DNA of 64,000 nt from Oceanospirillaceae bacterium (GTDB lineage: Bacteria; Pseudomonadota; Gammaproteobacteria; Pseudomonadales; Balneatricaceae): assembly GCA_018647765.1 (NCBI GenBank), contig JABGSN010000046.1:1-64000 (forward strand), written 5' to 3'. This document shows, one piece after another, positions 38,836-49,575 of this stretch. Both the position numbers and the translations under genes were made by a program. Below the pieces are notes generated by a model. It was given only the letters and a program-made list of their open reading frames with translations, made no database searches and was not told where the DNA came from. Each line of letters opens with the position of its first letter. Positions within the stretch are counted from its first letter, which is position 1.

Positions 38836-39870
38836 TTAGAGGCGTGGGCCAAATAATGGCACTGCTCGCAGAGGGTCGCCGGTTTGGAGTTGTAAGGCGT
38901 TAGCTAATTCTGTGCTGATGTGCAACGGGCCAGATTCGGGGGCGTTGATATACACCATAGTGCAGCGATAATCCGTAAGGCTGGTATTGCTTACGAGGTA
39001 AGGCGTATTGCCTGCGGTAACATTATCGTCTAGGGTGGTTGTGTAGCGCTTGCTGTCGCGCACGGCACGAATGTCTTGTACTTGTGTTTCTAAGGTTGGG
39101 CCTCCATCGAAGATGTCCACATAACCTTGGTAGCGAAAACCTTCGTCCTCAAGCATTTTGCGTGCTGGGCGAGTATTCTCGTGCACTTCGCCGATCACCA
39201 CTCGGGCCTCTTCGGGCAATAAATTGATGTACAGCGGGTGGCGCGGCATGAGTTCTGCAATAAATTCTTTTTTGCCTAGCCCGGTCAGTCGGTCTGCATC
39301 GGCAAATGGCATATCGAAAAAGTGACCGCCTAAGCCGTCCCAAAATGGGGATTGGCCATCGGCATCGGAAACGCCCCGCATTTCGGCGATAATCTTGCTT
39401 TCAAAGCGCTCAGGAAATTGTGCCAAAAATAGAAATCGGCTTTTGGATAACAAACTGCCGTTTTTGCTGTGGCGATACTCAGGGTCCAAAAACAAAGTGC
39501 ACACTTCTGCGCACGCAGTTTGATCGTTGCTCAAGTACAAGGTCGGGAAACTGTTGTGTACTTCAAGTTCACGACTAGAGTGGACTAAGGTGCCAATACG
39601 GTAACTATACCAAGGGCTGCTAAGGCCAATGGTAGACTCGATGCCACAAATTCCAGCGATCTTGCCCGTGGCGGTGTCTTGCATCACAAACACATAGCTT
39701 TGTTCGTAATTGAGGTCAACTGGGCCCTCAAAAGCGGCTAATGAAGCTGCTATTTTACTGACAATGCGTTCTGGATCGGCAGGCAATGAGGTAAAACCAA
39801 CACCGGCTTTGTGAGCCAAATCAAGCAGGGCGTCGGCATCGGTCGCCGCGAGGGGACGAATGATCATCAT
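38836..39870 (-). CDS. astA: Arginine N-succinyltransferase subunit (AstA, AruG-like copy)
   Basis: A 344-residue member of the AstA family, which succinylates the alpha-amino group of arginine (and ornithine) with succinyl-CoA. Family signatures include the N-terminal MIIRPLAATDADAL, LGLSSPWYSYRIGT-like, FLDPEYR, AEMRGVSDADGQSPFWDGLG and FDGGPTLE segments. It is the downstream of two astA copies; in pseudomonads AruF and AruG form a heteromer. A good GGAGG site precedes two adjacent ATGs. Confidence 0.95.
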   Translation of the reverse strand: MMIIRPLAATDADALLDLAHKAGVGFTSLPADPERIVSKIAASLAAFEGPVDLNYEQSYVFVMQDTATGKIAGICGIESTIGLSSPWYSYRIGTLVHSSRELEVHNSFPTLYLSNDQTACAEVCTLFLDPEYRHSKNGSLLSKSRFLFLAQFPERFESKIIAEMRGVSDADGQSPFWDGLGGHFFDMPFADADRLTGLGKKEFIAELMPRHPLYINLLPEEARVVIGEVHENTRPARKMLEDEGFRYQGYVDIFDGGPTLETQVQDIRAVRDSKRYTTTLDDNVTAGNTPYLVSNTSLTDYRCTMVYINAPESGPLHISTELANALQLQTGDPLRAVPLFGPRL

Positions 39871-39994
39871 GGGAGCCTCCAGAAGGTAGTTGAGGGTAAT
39901 ATTTGATGCTGCAAATAGTACCTGTGTTGCGCTAACAACACTTTTGTCTAAACGCTTCTGGATTTATTACTAGAGACTTTTATCGATCGTTAGA
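39871..39994. other. 124-base spacer between the two astA genes with a hairpin
   Basis: The only long gap inside the ast gene set. It contains a perfect 6-bp hairpin GTGTTG-CGCTAA-CAACAC (39924-39941) but no T-run in the operon direction. It may be an RNA processing or stability element, or a remnant of an extra promoter; no convincing promoter was found. Confidence 0.4.
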
Positions 39995-41002
39995 TCACAG
40001 CGGGCAATAGGTGACTGTGTTGCCATTAGCCACTTGCAACCCCTCTAGCTGAGCCTCACTCAAAATTAGAGCGGCGCCTTGTTTACGAGCGATAATACAG
40101 CGAAAGTCGAGGCAGCTATTATTACTCACCAGCACGCGTTTGCCGTGTTCAACTGAGTCGCCGACTGCTACTGTGATCTGCTCTGCGTGGCGAATTGCGC
40201 GGATGTGGCGCGTGCGCACTTCTAAGATAGGGCCCGCATCAAAAATGTCGACATGACCTTCAAAGTGTAGGCCTTCGTGTTCAAGGATATTGACGATATC
40301 CTCGACGCCGTCATGATGTTGACTAATCACGCTTTGGGCGGCGTCGCTGAGCAAGGGTACGTAGAGCGGATAGCGGGGCATCAAATTAGCAATAAAACGT
40401 TTATTGCTAGAGCCTGTAAGCAGGTCCGCCTCGGCAAAATCCATGCTAAAAAAATGACGCCCAACCGACTCCCAAAATGGTGAAACCCCTTGATCATCAA
40501 TAACGCCTTTGATCTCGGCAATGGTGGTGGCGGCGAAGCGCTCTGGAAAGCAGGCCATAAACAATAGGCGAGACTTAGACAGCAGTTGATCGTAGTAATT
40601 GCAGCGGTAGTCGGGTTCTAAGTAAAATGAACTGAGGCGTGAAGCGCCGGTGTAATCATGCCCCATATGCAAGGCGGGAATACGATTATTAATGTTTAAA
40701 TCGCTAGATGCATGCACCACTTGATCAAGCCGGTAACTGTAGAAAGGCTCACTTAACCCAACCGCGGCATCTACAGTACAGGTGCCTACCAAACATGTGG
40801 TTTGGGTATCTTCCATCACAAAGGTGTAGCCTTCTTCGCCCGCTTGGTCTATGTTTGCGGCAAACGACAACTCACTGTGACTTATCTTTTGCGCCAGACG
40901 TTGTGGGTGATTAGGCAGGTTTGTATGGCCCACACCGGTGGCCGCTGCAAAATCTACAAAAGCGTTACAGTCCTCACTTTTTATAGGCCGTACGATTAAC
41001 AT
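39995..41002 (-). CDS. astA: Arginine N-succinyltransferase subunit (AstA, AruF-like copy)
   Basis: A 335-residue paralog of the adjacent AstA, sharing IVRPIKSEDC, YSYRLDQ, FYLEPDYR, IAEIKGVIDDQGVSPFWESVG and FDAGPILEVRT. The frame is open to 41050 but the ATG at 41002 matches the start of the family. That ATG overlaps the 3' end of the M20 hydrolase gene by 7 bases, so the two are translationally linked. The two copies probably form alpha and beta subunits. Confidence 0.94.
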   Translation of the reverse strand: MLIVRPIKSEDCNAFVDFAAATGVGHTNLPNHPQRLAQKISHSELSFAANIDQAGEEGYTFVMEDTQTTCLVGTCTVDAAVGLSEPFYSYRLDQVVHASSDLNINNRIPALHMGHDYTGASRLSSFYLEPDYRCNYYDQLLSKSRLLFMACFPERFAATTIAEIKGVIDDQGVSPFWESVGRHFFSMDFAEADLLTGSSNKRFIANLMPRYPLYVPLLSDAAQSVISQHHDGVEDIVNILEHEGLHFEGHVDIFDAGPILEVRTRHIRAIRHAEQITVAVGDSVEHGKRVLVSNNSCLDFRCIIARKQGAALILSEAQLEGLQVANGNTVTYCPL

Positions 41003-42279
41003 TTGAGACGCTCCATAGAAGTTCTGTGCATACCATCGCGCTGTAACCAAGCGAGGTCATCGGCTTGGGCTAAACGCAATAAAATGAGTGCGCTTAGTTG
41101 TGCGCGAGTGGTGAGACTAGACAGGTGCATGTATTCGTCTGTACTGTGTATTTTGCCACCCTGAACACCTAAGGTGTCAATATTGGGTAGGCCTGCGGCG
41201 GCTAGGTTATTACCATCACAACAACCACCGGTGGGTAAAAACTGTAAACTTAAGCCCAGACTTTTGCCACAAGATTGCACCAATTCACAAAGTTGCTGGT
41301 TGGCAGGGCTGAGTTGTTTTGGCTGACGTCCAAAACCACCGTGTAGCTCAATCGTAAGGCCATCCCGGCTATTGATATCGGCCAAAATGGTGCTAATTTG
41401 AGCCTCACACCAAGCCTGCTGATCGCTGCTTTCAATACGAATGTTAAACCGCATGGTGCAGGTGTCGGGCACAATGTTCACCGCCCCGCCACCCTGTACA
41501 AACCCCGGGTTAATGGTGACGCCTTGTTGCTGGTCATTAAGGTCGTCTAGGGCGCGGGTGAAATCGGCCATCGCTCGAATAGCGTTGCGGCCTAAATGAT
41601 GCTCGCGACCTGCATGGGCGGCTTTGCCCCGGGTAACGACGGCAAAGTTGCCACTGCCTTTGCGGGCTCCAGCTAAATTACCGTCGGCAAACGAAGGTTC
41701 GTAAATCAAGCCAAGGTGGTGACGTTTGGCAATTTCTGGGAATAGTTTAGAAGAGCTGGGCGAGCCAATTTCTTCATCGGGATTAAATAAAATTTCCCAG
41801 CCGAGTTGTGCGTGCAAAGGGCTACATTCAAACGCTTCTAGGGCCTTAAACATCACCACAATACCGCCTTTTAGGTCGGCTACGCCTGGACCATTGATAA
41901 CGTCGTCTGCAAGATAAGTGATTTTTTGGAACGGGTGATCAATAGGAAAAACCGTGTCCATGTGGGCGCACAAAAACACTTGGGTAGGGGCATCGGGGCG
42001 CTTAAATAAACGCAGAGCTCGGCCTAAGGGCTTTTGATTGAGCTGGCCTGAGTCGTCCACCAACTCTTGAGGCGGCATGTCGATAAATTCCATCTCACAA
42101 TCTAGCTTTTTACTCCATTGCGCTAAGGTATCGGCCACTTTGTTAACGCCGGCAACGTTGTAGCTACCGGAGTTAATTTCGGCCAAAGTCCATAGGTCTT
42201 GCTGCATGACTTGCTGTTGTGTAGCAATCCACTCTAGGGTTTTCGCTTCCAATGGGTTGTTTGCCGTCAGGTCTGTCAT
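40996..42279 (-). CDS. M20-family zinc hydrolase in the ast operon (candidate succinylglutamate desuccinylase substitute)
   Basis: A 427-residue M20 metallopeptidase-type hydrolase (carboxypeptidase G2/ArgE/DapE relatives). The di-zinc site is complete: HMDTVF, GVADLKGG (bridging Asp), DEEIGS (Glu pair) and the C-terminal HSTDEY. A dimerisation lid domain lies at about 205-315. It has no signal peptide, so it is cytosolic. It lies between astC and astA with 8-base and overlapping junctions. Since DapE of this superfamily removes N-succinyl groups, this protein may hydrolyse N-succinylglutamate in place of AstE; that is inference from context. Confidence 0.85.
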   Translation of the reverse strand: MTDLTANNPLEAKTLEWIATQQQVMQQDLWTLAEINSGSYNVAGVNKVADTLAQWSKKLDCEMEFIDMPPQELVDDSGQLNQKPLGRALRLFKRPDAPTQVFLCAHMDTVFPIDHPFQKITYLADDVINGPGVADLKGGIVVMFKALEAFECSPLHAQLGWEILFNPDEEIGSPSSSKLFPEIAKRHHLGLIYEPSFADGNLAGARKGSGNFAVVTRGKAAHAGREHHLGRNAIRAMADFTRALDDLNDQQQGVTINPGFVQGGGAVNIVPDTCTMRFNIRIESSDQQAWCEAQISTILADINSRDGLTIELHGGFGRQPKQLSPANQQLCELVQSCGKSLGLSLQFLPTGGCCDGNNLAAAGLPNIDTLGVQGGKIHSTDEYMHLSSLTTRAQLSALILLRLAQADDLAWLQRDGMHRTSMERLKC

Positions 42280-42287
42280 GCGGTGCC

Positions 42288-43514
<1,227 letters not shown>

Positions 43515-43551
43515 TTAATCTGTGGGTTAAGATGTTAGTTAATGGTGTCGC

Positions 43552-46500
43552 TTAGTTGGCTTTTAGCTTGGCGATTTCACGCACCGCTACGGACAACATG
43601 GCTAAATTAATGTTGCTGTTGGTTTGTAATTCGCTAAACAAATTTAAGCAGCGTTCGATTTCGTCTTGATGGTGTTGCTCCCAAGCTTGGTTTTGATCAC
43701 TAGACATTACGGCCTGGGTCAATTGGGCAAGGCTGGCCTCAAACTCCTGTTTGAGGCTGGTGCGGGCTTTACGTTGCCACGGGTCTTGGCTGGGTAAATT
43801 GGCAATCGCTTGGTTGATCCAATCGCCCTGAAAACGTTCGTATAAACCATACCAAGTTTGGGCAGCGGCAGGCACTTGGCTGGCGCACTCGCGCGCCACT
43901 TGAGCCACGTCTAAGCCGTGGTACAAGAATTCGAGTTGGCTTAAGCGTTGGCTGATACCAGTATCTACACCACTTTGACTCAGCTTTTGAGCTTGGGTTT
44001 GGATACGTTGCGCCGCAGTTGGAGGCAATAAATCGGCCAATTGAGAGGTATAGTCTTGCATGGGCTGCTGGTATTGGTCAACCATGGCTTGGATAGATTC
44101 ACCGGCGTGCCGGCTAAGCAACCACAGGGTTAAATCTTCTAACAAGGTTTGGATGTGTTTGTGTAATGCCATCGAGCTCGAGTAATCTAGCATTAACGTG
44201 ACGCGATCCAACTCCTGCCACAGACTGTTGGCATCCACAATATCGCACGCGGCGGTATAGGTACGGGCCATATCGCCTGCTTCTGCGCCCATTTCTTCCT
44301 GCAAATAGTTGCAGAAAGTTGAGCCCATACGGTTACCCATTTGGTTGGTGACATGGGTGGCGATAATCTCGCTGCGTAGCGGGTGCGAACCCATGGCGGC
44401 GGCGTATTTTTTGCTCAATACCTTAGGGAAGTAGTGTTCTAGGTTGCTGGCTAGGTAGGCATCGTTACCAATGTCCGCAGCCATCAACTCATCAAACAAA
44501 CGCATTTTACTGTAAGCCAACAGTACGGCAATTTCTGGCCGAGTTAACCCCTGCTGCAGGCGCGCCCGTTCGTCCATATTGGCATCGTCCGGCAAACCTT
44601 CCAGTGCGCGGTTAAGGCGGCCTTGTTTTTCTAAGCTGTGAATTAGCCGTTTGTGATCGCTCAAATGGATACTAGCCTGACTTTGGGCAATGCTAAGTAC
44701 TAAGCTTTGGTGGTAATTGTGGCTCAGCACCAAATCACCTACTTCGTCAGTCATGCTGGCAAGCAAAGTGTTTCGTTGTTTCACGGTCATGTCGCCAGCA
44801 TCGACGAGTTGGCTGAGCAGGATCTTAATGTTAACTTCGTGGTCTGAGCTATCAACACCAGCGGAGTTGTCGATGGCATCGGTATTTATGTAACCCCCGG
44901 ATTGGGCAAATTCAATACGGCCATGTTGAGAGAAACCAAGGTTGCCACCTTCGCCGATCACTTTAGCGCCGAGCTCATTACCGTTAACCCGTAGGTTGTC
45001 GTTGGCAGGGTCGCCTATGTCACTGTGGTTTTCGCTGCTGGCTTTTACATAGGTGCCAATGCCGCCGTTCCAAAATAAATCCACAGGCATCTTTAACAAG
45101 GCGTGGATTAATTCGTTGGGTGTCATTTTTTTAGCATCGGTGCCCAACATGGTTTGTATTTGTGGGCTTAGGGCAATCGCTTTGGCCGATCGTTCAAAAA
45201 TGCCACCACCTTTGGAAATAAGCTGCTGTTCATAATCGCTCCAGCTGGAGCGAGGTAAGTTAAACAAGCGTTGGCGCTCAACAAAAGAGTTGGCTGCATT
45301 TGGCGTAGGGTCAATAAAAATGTGCAGGTGGTTAAAGGCCGCTTGTAAACAAATGTGCTCCGACAAGAGCATACCGTTACCAAACACATCGCCGGCCATG
45401 TCGCCAACACCTACGGCGGTAAAATCTTGAGTTTGGCAATCGCGGCCTTGCTCTGCAAACAAGCGTTTAACAGACTCCCACGCACCACGGGCGGTAATGC
45501 CCATCTTTTTGTGGTCGTAACCGTTAGCGCCACCCGAGGCAAAGGCATCGCCCAACCAAAAGTTGTTGTTGTCGGAAATTGAGTTGGCTAAATCAGAGAA
45601 GGTCGCCGTGCCTTTGTCTGCGGCCACCACTAAATAAGGGTCATCATCGTCGTAGCGCACCACTTGTTTAGGCGCCACCACTTGTTTGTCGACCATATTG
45701 TCGGTGACATCAAGTAAGGCTTGGATAAAGGTGGAATAGCTACGAATTACCTCGGCCATTAGCTCTTCGCGGTCTTGGGTTATGGGTAATTGTTTACACA
45801 CAAAGCCACCTTTGGCTCCAAGTGGAACAATGACCGCATTTTTCACCATTTGCGCCTTCACCAGGCCTAATACCTCGGTGCGGTAGTCTTCCTTGCGGTC
45901 AGACCAGCGTAAGCCACCACGGGCCACTTTGCCACCCCGTAAGTGCACGCCTTCGACCCAGGTGGAGTAGACGAATATTTCGTACTTAGGCAGCGGTAGT
46001 GGCACGCCTGGTATGTGGCTTGGATCTAGCTTCAACGATAGGTATTGGTGGGCCTGTCCGTCACTGTCGGTCTGGTAGTAGTTGGTGCGCAGCATCGCCA
46101 TGATGCAGGCCAAGAAATACTTAACAATGCGGTCTTCGTCTAAATTGCTCACCTGCTCTAACGCCAAGCCAATGTCTTCTTGTAACTGAGTGATCTGGCT
46201 AGCGTCGGCTTGCGCTTTCGGGTTAAATCGGGCTTCAAATAAGCGCACTAAGGTATGCGTGATGTTGGCGTTACGCATCAACGTTGATTGCATGTAGGTT
46301 TGGCTAAATGGGACCTGAATTTGATGTAAATAGCTGCTAATCGCGCGTACTAAAATGATTTGTTGCCAGGTTAAGTTGGCTGCCAATACTAAACTGTTAA
46401 ATCGATCGTTAGCCACTCGACCGCTGTAAATTTGACTAAACGCGTCTTGGAAGCGTTCTTTGACATTGGCTCCATCGAGGTTAACTTGAGCATCGATTTG

Positions 46501-48357
46501 GATCACAAAGTCGATGATCCAATGGTTTAAACCGGTGTTCGATTTGATGCTGTAGGGGTGGGCATTAATGACCTTGACACCCATGCGTTCCAGGATGGGC
46601 AACACATCCGACAAGGCCTTGGCTTTACCGTGGCCAAATACCTTAAAACTTAAGCCTTGATCATCTTGATTCAAAGACCGGTATAAATAGGTGGACAGAG
46701 GCTTGTCGGCGTTAATTTTCTGCAGCCGCATCAAATCCATGACGGCGACTTGGGCCGAAAAGTTCTCTTGGTAGGCCATGGGGAAGGCAAGGGCGTATTG
46801 TTTGAACAGTTTATTGCCTTTGGCCTCGCCCTGTTTATTATTAAGTGCAGAATGCAAATGGTCAGTCCACGACAACATAGAATCACGCATTTGTTGCTCA
46901 ATATCGTCGATGTCGTAGGCCGTGTTATGAATGTCTTTGCCGTGTACAGTCAATTGGATACGCGCGAGCGGCAGTTCGGAGAACATGACGTTAAAGTCAA
47001 CGCTGGTGCCTTCGAACTCGCTCATTAAAATGGCTTGCATCTTAATTCTAAATTGGGTGTTAAAGCGCTCCCTAGGCACGTATACCAAGGCGGTGGCAAA
47101 GCGGCCATAGGTGTCTAAACGCAAAAATAACCGTAAGTGATGGCGTTCCTGAGTCTCGATGACGCCACGAATAATGGGGTACAACTCGTCCACACTGGCT
47201 TGCAACATTTCATCACGCGGGTAGTGGTTTAATATGTGCTGCAGGGCCTTGCCTTTATGGCTGTTCGGTAGTAGTTGAATACGCTCTCGTAGATCCTGTG
47301 CTTTGCGGCGCAACAGTGGGATATCGTCAATCCGAGCGGTATAGGCGGCAGAGGAGTAGAGCCCAAAGAAACGATCTTCCCCCACCACCTGGCCTTGATC
47401 ATCAAATCGTTTAAGGCCAAGGTAGTCGAAATTGACCGGCCTATGTACGGTTGAGCGGCTAGTGGACTTCGTCATCACTAGCATTTCAGGTACCAATGCT
47501 AAACCAGATTGGTGTTGTGACAAGGTGGTGGGTAACAAACTGTGCGGGCTGCAGTTGTCATCTCTAAAGCTTCCTAACCCAGTGCCCGTTTTGGGTGTCA
47601 GTTGACAGAGGCCGGTTTTGGCATCTTTAGATAGGTCATAAGAACGATACCCGATAAAGGTAAAATGGTTGCTGGCGACCCAGCGCAAAAAGGCGACGTT
47701 TTCTGCCAAATCTTCTGCGGCGACCGGTAGCTTTTGTGTTTCTAAGGTGTCGATGATGGACACCAGTTTGGAGCGCATGGGTTGCCAGTCGTCAACCACC
47801 AAGTTCACATCACTGATAACGTTGGTTAAGGTGTCGATGATTTCCTGCACCGCAGACGCTTCTGTTTGCTGGTCAATTTCGAAGCGCATCATGGCTTCTA
47901 AATTGGCATTATCGGCCTTGCCGGTGAAAGGCGTGATGCTAGTGACTTTGCCTTTGGTGTCGCGTTCAACGGCGACTACCGGATGCGTGGTGGTGTGTAT
48001 GGTATGGCCTAGATGACCTAAGGCATTGGTGATCGAGGACACCAAAAAGGCTTTGTCGTCACAAATAATATCAACCGTGGTGTGGCTGGTGTGCCACTGA
48101 TGTTCGTCGTAGTTGGGATTGTAAACGCGAATTTTCACTTCATTCGCTTGGCGCTGTTTAACACCATCCCACAGGCTAACAATAGCACCGTACAGGTTGT
48201 TGGTGTCAAATTGGACCAGTTCTGCTGGGATGCTCTCGGCATAATACAGACGAGCTAATTGCTGCATAGTGTTGCAATTAGTTTTGTTTTGGTGGGTGTT
48301 AATGAGGCCACAAACTAAATCGATAGCGTTATTTTTCTTATCCGAGAGGGTGCGCAT
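43552..48357 (-). CDS. gdhB: NAD-dependent glutamate dehydrogenase, large (GDH-180) type
   Basis: A 1601-residue enzyme oxidising glutamate to 2-oxoglutarate and ammonia. It has the long N-terminal regulatory region with ACT-like segments (about 1-600), a catalytic core (about 720-1250) with KGGKV-like RGGKVARGGLRWSDR, LGAKGGFV and GVGDMAGDVFGNGML, and a long C-terminal helical region. Length matches the family (about 1600). It is upstream of and co-directional with the ast genes, so it can consume the glutamate made from arginine; in Pseudomonas aeruginosa gdhB is under ArgR control. Confidence 0.96.
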   Translation of the reverse strand: MRTLSDKKNNAIDLVCGLINTHQNKTNCNTMQQLARLYYAESIPAELVQFDTNNLYGAIVSLWDGVKQRQANEVKIRVYNPNYDEHQWHTSHTTVDIICDDKAFLVSSITNALGHLGHTIHTTTHPVVAVERDTKGKVTSITPFTGKADNANLEAMMRFEIDQQTEASAVQEIIDTLTNVISDVNLVVDDWQPMRSKLVSIIDTLETQKLPVAAEDLAENVAFLRWVASNHFTFIGYRSYDLSKDAKTGLCQLTPKTGTGLGSFRDDNCSPHSLLPTTLSQHQSGLALVPEMLVMTKSTSRSTVHRPVNFDYLGLKRFDDQGQVVGEDRFFGLYSSAAYTARIDDIPLLRRKAQDLRERIQLLPNSHKGKALQHILNHYPRDEMLQASVDELYPIIRGVIETQERHHLRLFLRLDTYGRFATALVYVPRERFNTQFRIKMQAILMSEFEGTSVDFNVMFSELPLARIQLTVHGKDIHNTAYDIDDIEQQMRDSMLSWTDHLHSALNNKQGEAKGNKLFKQYALAFPMAYQENFSAQVAVMDLMRLQKINADKPLSTYLYRSLNQDDQGLSFKVFGHGKAKALSDVLPILERMGVKVINAHPYSIKSNTGLNHWIIDFVIQIDAQVNLDGANVKERFQDAFSQIYSGRVANDRFNSLVLAANLTWQQIILVRAISSYLHQIQVPFSQTYMQSTLMRNANITHTLVRLFEARFNPKAQADASQITQLQEDIGLALEQVSNLDEDRIVKYFLACIMAMLRTNYYQTDSDGQAHQYLSLKLDPSHIPGVPLPLPKYEIFVYSTWVEGVHLRGGKVARGGLRWSDRKEDYRTEVLGLVKAQMVKNAVIVPLGAKGGFVCKQLPITQDREELMAEVIRSYSTFIQALLDVTDNMVDKQVVAPKQVVRYDDDDPYLVVAADKGTATFSDLANSISDNNNFWLGDAFASGGANGYDHKKMGITARGAWESVKRLFAEQGRDCQTQDFTAVGVGDMAGDVFGNGMLLSEHICLQAAFNHLHIFIDPTPNAANSFVERQRLFNLPRSSWSDYEQQLISKGGGIFERSAKAIALSPQIQTMLGTDAKKMTPNELIHALLKMPVDLFWNGGIGTYVKASSENHSDIGDPANDNLRVNGNELGAKVIGEGGNLGFSQHGRIEFAQSGGYINTDAIDNSAGVDSSDHEVNIKILLSQLVDAGDMTVKQRNTLLASMTDEVGDLVLSHNYHQSLVLSIAQSQASIHLSDHKRLIHSLEKQGRLNRALEGLPDDANMDERARLQQGLTRPEIAVLLAYSKMRLFDELMAADIGNDAYLASNLEHYFPKVLSKKYAAAMGSHPLRSEIIATHVTNQMGNRMGSTFCNYLQEEMGAEAGDMARTYTAACDIVDANSLWQELDRVTLMLDYSSSMALHKHIQTLLEDLTLWLLSRHAGESIQAMVDQYQQPMQDYTSQLADLLPPTAAQRIQTQAQKLSQSGVDTGISQRLSQLEFLYHGLDVAQVARECASQVPAAAQTWYGLYERFQGDWINQAIANLPSQDPWQRKARTSLKQEFEASLAQLTQAVMSSDQNQAWEQHHQDEIERCLNLFSELQTNSNINLAMLSVAVREIAKLKAN

Positions 48358-48442
48358 TTAGGTTTCCTTGAGTTAGAGCACGATATACGAAACTGCCAGC
48401 TACTATTATTCAAGAAACACCCGCCCCGCACTAGGGGGTAAG

Positions 48443-48479
48443 TTGAGATAGCGCGACCCTATTTGTTGGGAAAATGACA
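48443..48479 (-). promoter_or_regulatory. Possible ArgR(AraC-type)-binding direct repeat upstream of gdhB
   Basis: In the 193-base gap between gdhB and the divergent regulator, the minus strand carries TGTCAT (48479-48474) and GGTCGC (48458-48453) 21 bp apart, the second followed after eight bases by AA. This resembles the pseudomonad ArgR half-site TGTCGC-N8-AA in direct repeat. It is a weak match, recalled from memory. Confidence 0.3.
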
Positions 48480-48550
48480 TTCCATGGCTTAGATCTGGTT
48501 TTATGACCTTTTTATGCCCTCTTAGGGGAATTCAGTGTATCCTTTAGTCT

Positions 48551-49546
48551 ATGCCAGAGACCCCAATAAATCACATCGTAGGTTTGCTACTTTTACCACA
48601 GGCGAGTTTGAGCCACTATGGCCAAATAGCTGAGTTGTTATTACACGCCAACCGCATTTTAGAGCGCCCGCACTATCGTCAACAGGTGTTTTCTTTAGGT
48701 GGTGAGTGTGTGCTGGGAGCAGCGCCAGACTATCTTTCCAGTGAAAAGCTTGAAACCTTGTTTATAATTGGCGACTTACTCGTGCCGGCAGCAGCCGATG
48801 CCATGTTAGAACGTTGGTTATTGCAGCAAGCCAAGTCGGGTGTGCAAATTTTGGCCATCGGTACGGGCATTATACCGTTGGCTAATACGGGGTTGTTAAA
48901 CGGTAAACGGGCCTGTTGTCACTGGTCTAGCATCGAAGTCTTACGTGCGGCCTACCCAGACGTGAGGTGGAGTCATCACTTGTTTGAGGCCGAGCAACAG
49001 TTGCTCACCTGTGCCGGTGGGGCGTCTACTACGGATCTGATGTTGTCATGGTTAGGGCAACAACAAAACTTGGATCTGGCCGCGCATCTGTCGGAATGGT
49101 TTTTGGTGGAACGTATGCGTCCCCAAGATGCGCAGCAACGCATCCCTCTAAAAGCCCGTATTGGCACCAGTCAGCCTAAACTCATTGAAGCTGTGACGCT
49201 GATGGAAACCAACCTTGAAGAGCCTTTGTCACCCGACGATCTGGCGTACCACGTGGGCCTTTCTCGGCGTCACTTAGAACGTTTATTTAAGAAACATTTA
49301 GACAGTGTGCCATCACGCTTTTATTTGCAACTGAGGCTAGACAAGGCACGGCAAATGTTACGTGACACAGACCGCTCTATCGTCGAGGTGGGTATGGCCT
49401 GTGGTTTTTCTTCCGCCAGCCACTTTAGTACCACCTACCGCACCCACTTCAATCTTACACCACGTCAAGAGCGAGGCCGCGCAACACATGTGGAGTCGGC
49501 ACCAAGCTGGACTCACTCAGTGGCAATTCAGCGCCGTTTAGATTAG
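48551..49546 (+). CDS. AraC-family transcriptional regulator with DJ-1/PfpI-like domain (ArgR/AruR-like)
   Basis: A 331-residue regulator. The N-terminal class I amidotransferase-like (GlxA/ArgR) sensory domain spans about 8-190, and the C-terminal AraC DNA-binding domain with two HTH motifs spans about 215-310 (GLSRRHLERLFKKH and VGMACGFSSASHFSTTYRTHF). Divergent from the gdhB-ast genes, it is very likely the arginine-responsive activator of that operon, as ArgR in Pseudomonas. It is not the unrelated arginine repressor of E. coli. Confidence 0.92.
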   Translation: MPETPINHIVGLLLLPQASLSHYGQIAELLLHANRILERPHYRQQVFSLGGECVLGAAPDYLSSEKLETLFIIGDLLVPAAADAMLERWLLQQAKSGVQILAIGTGIIPLANTGLLNGKRACCHWSSIEVLRAAYPDVRWSHHLFEAEQQLLTCAGGASTTDLMLSWLGQQQNLDLAAHLSEWFLVERMRPQDAQQRIPLKARIGTSQPKLIEAVTLMETNLEEPLSPDDLAYHVGLSRRHLERLFKKHLDSVPSRFYLQLRLDKARQMLRDTDRSIVEVGMACGFSSASHFSTTYRTHFNLTPRQERGRATHVESAPSWTHSVAIQRRLD

Positions 49547-49575
49547 CTGTACAACCTTAATTAATAGAGTCACTT

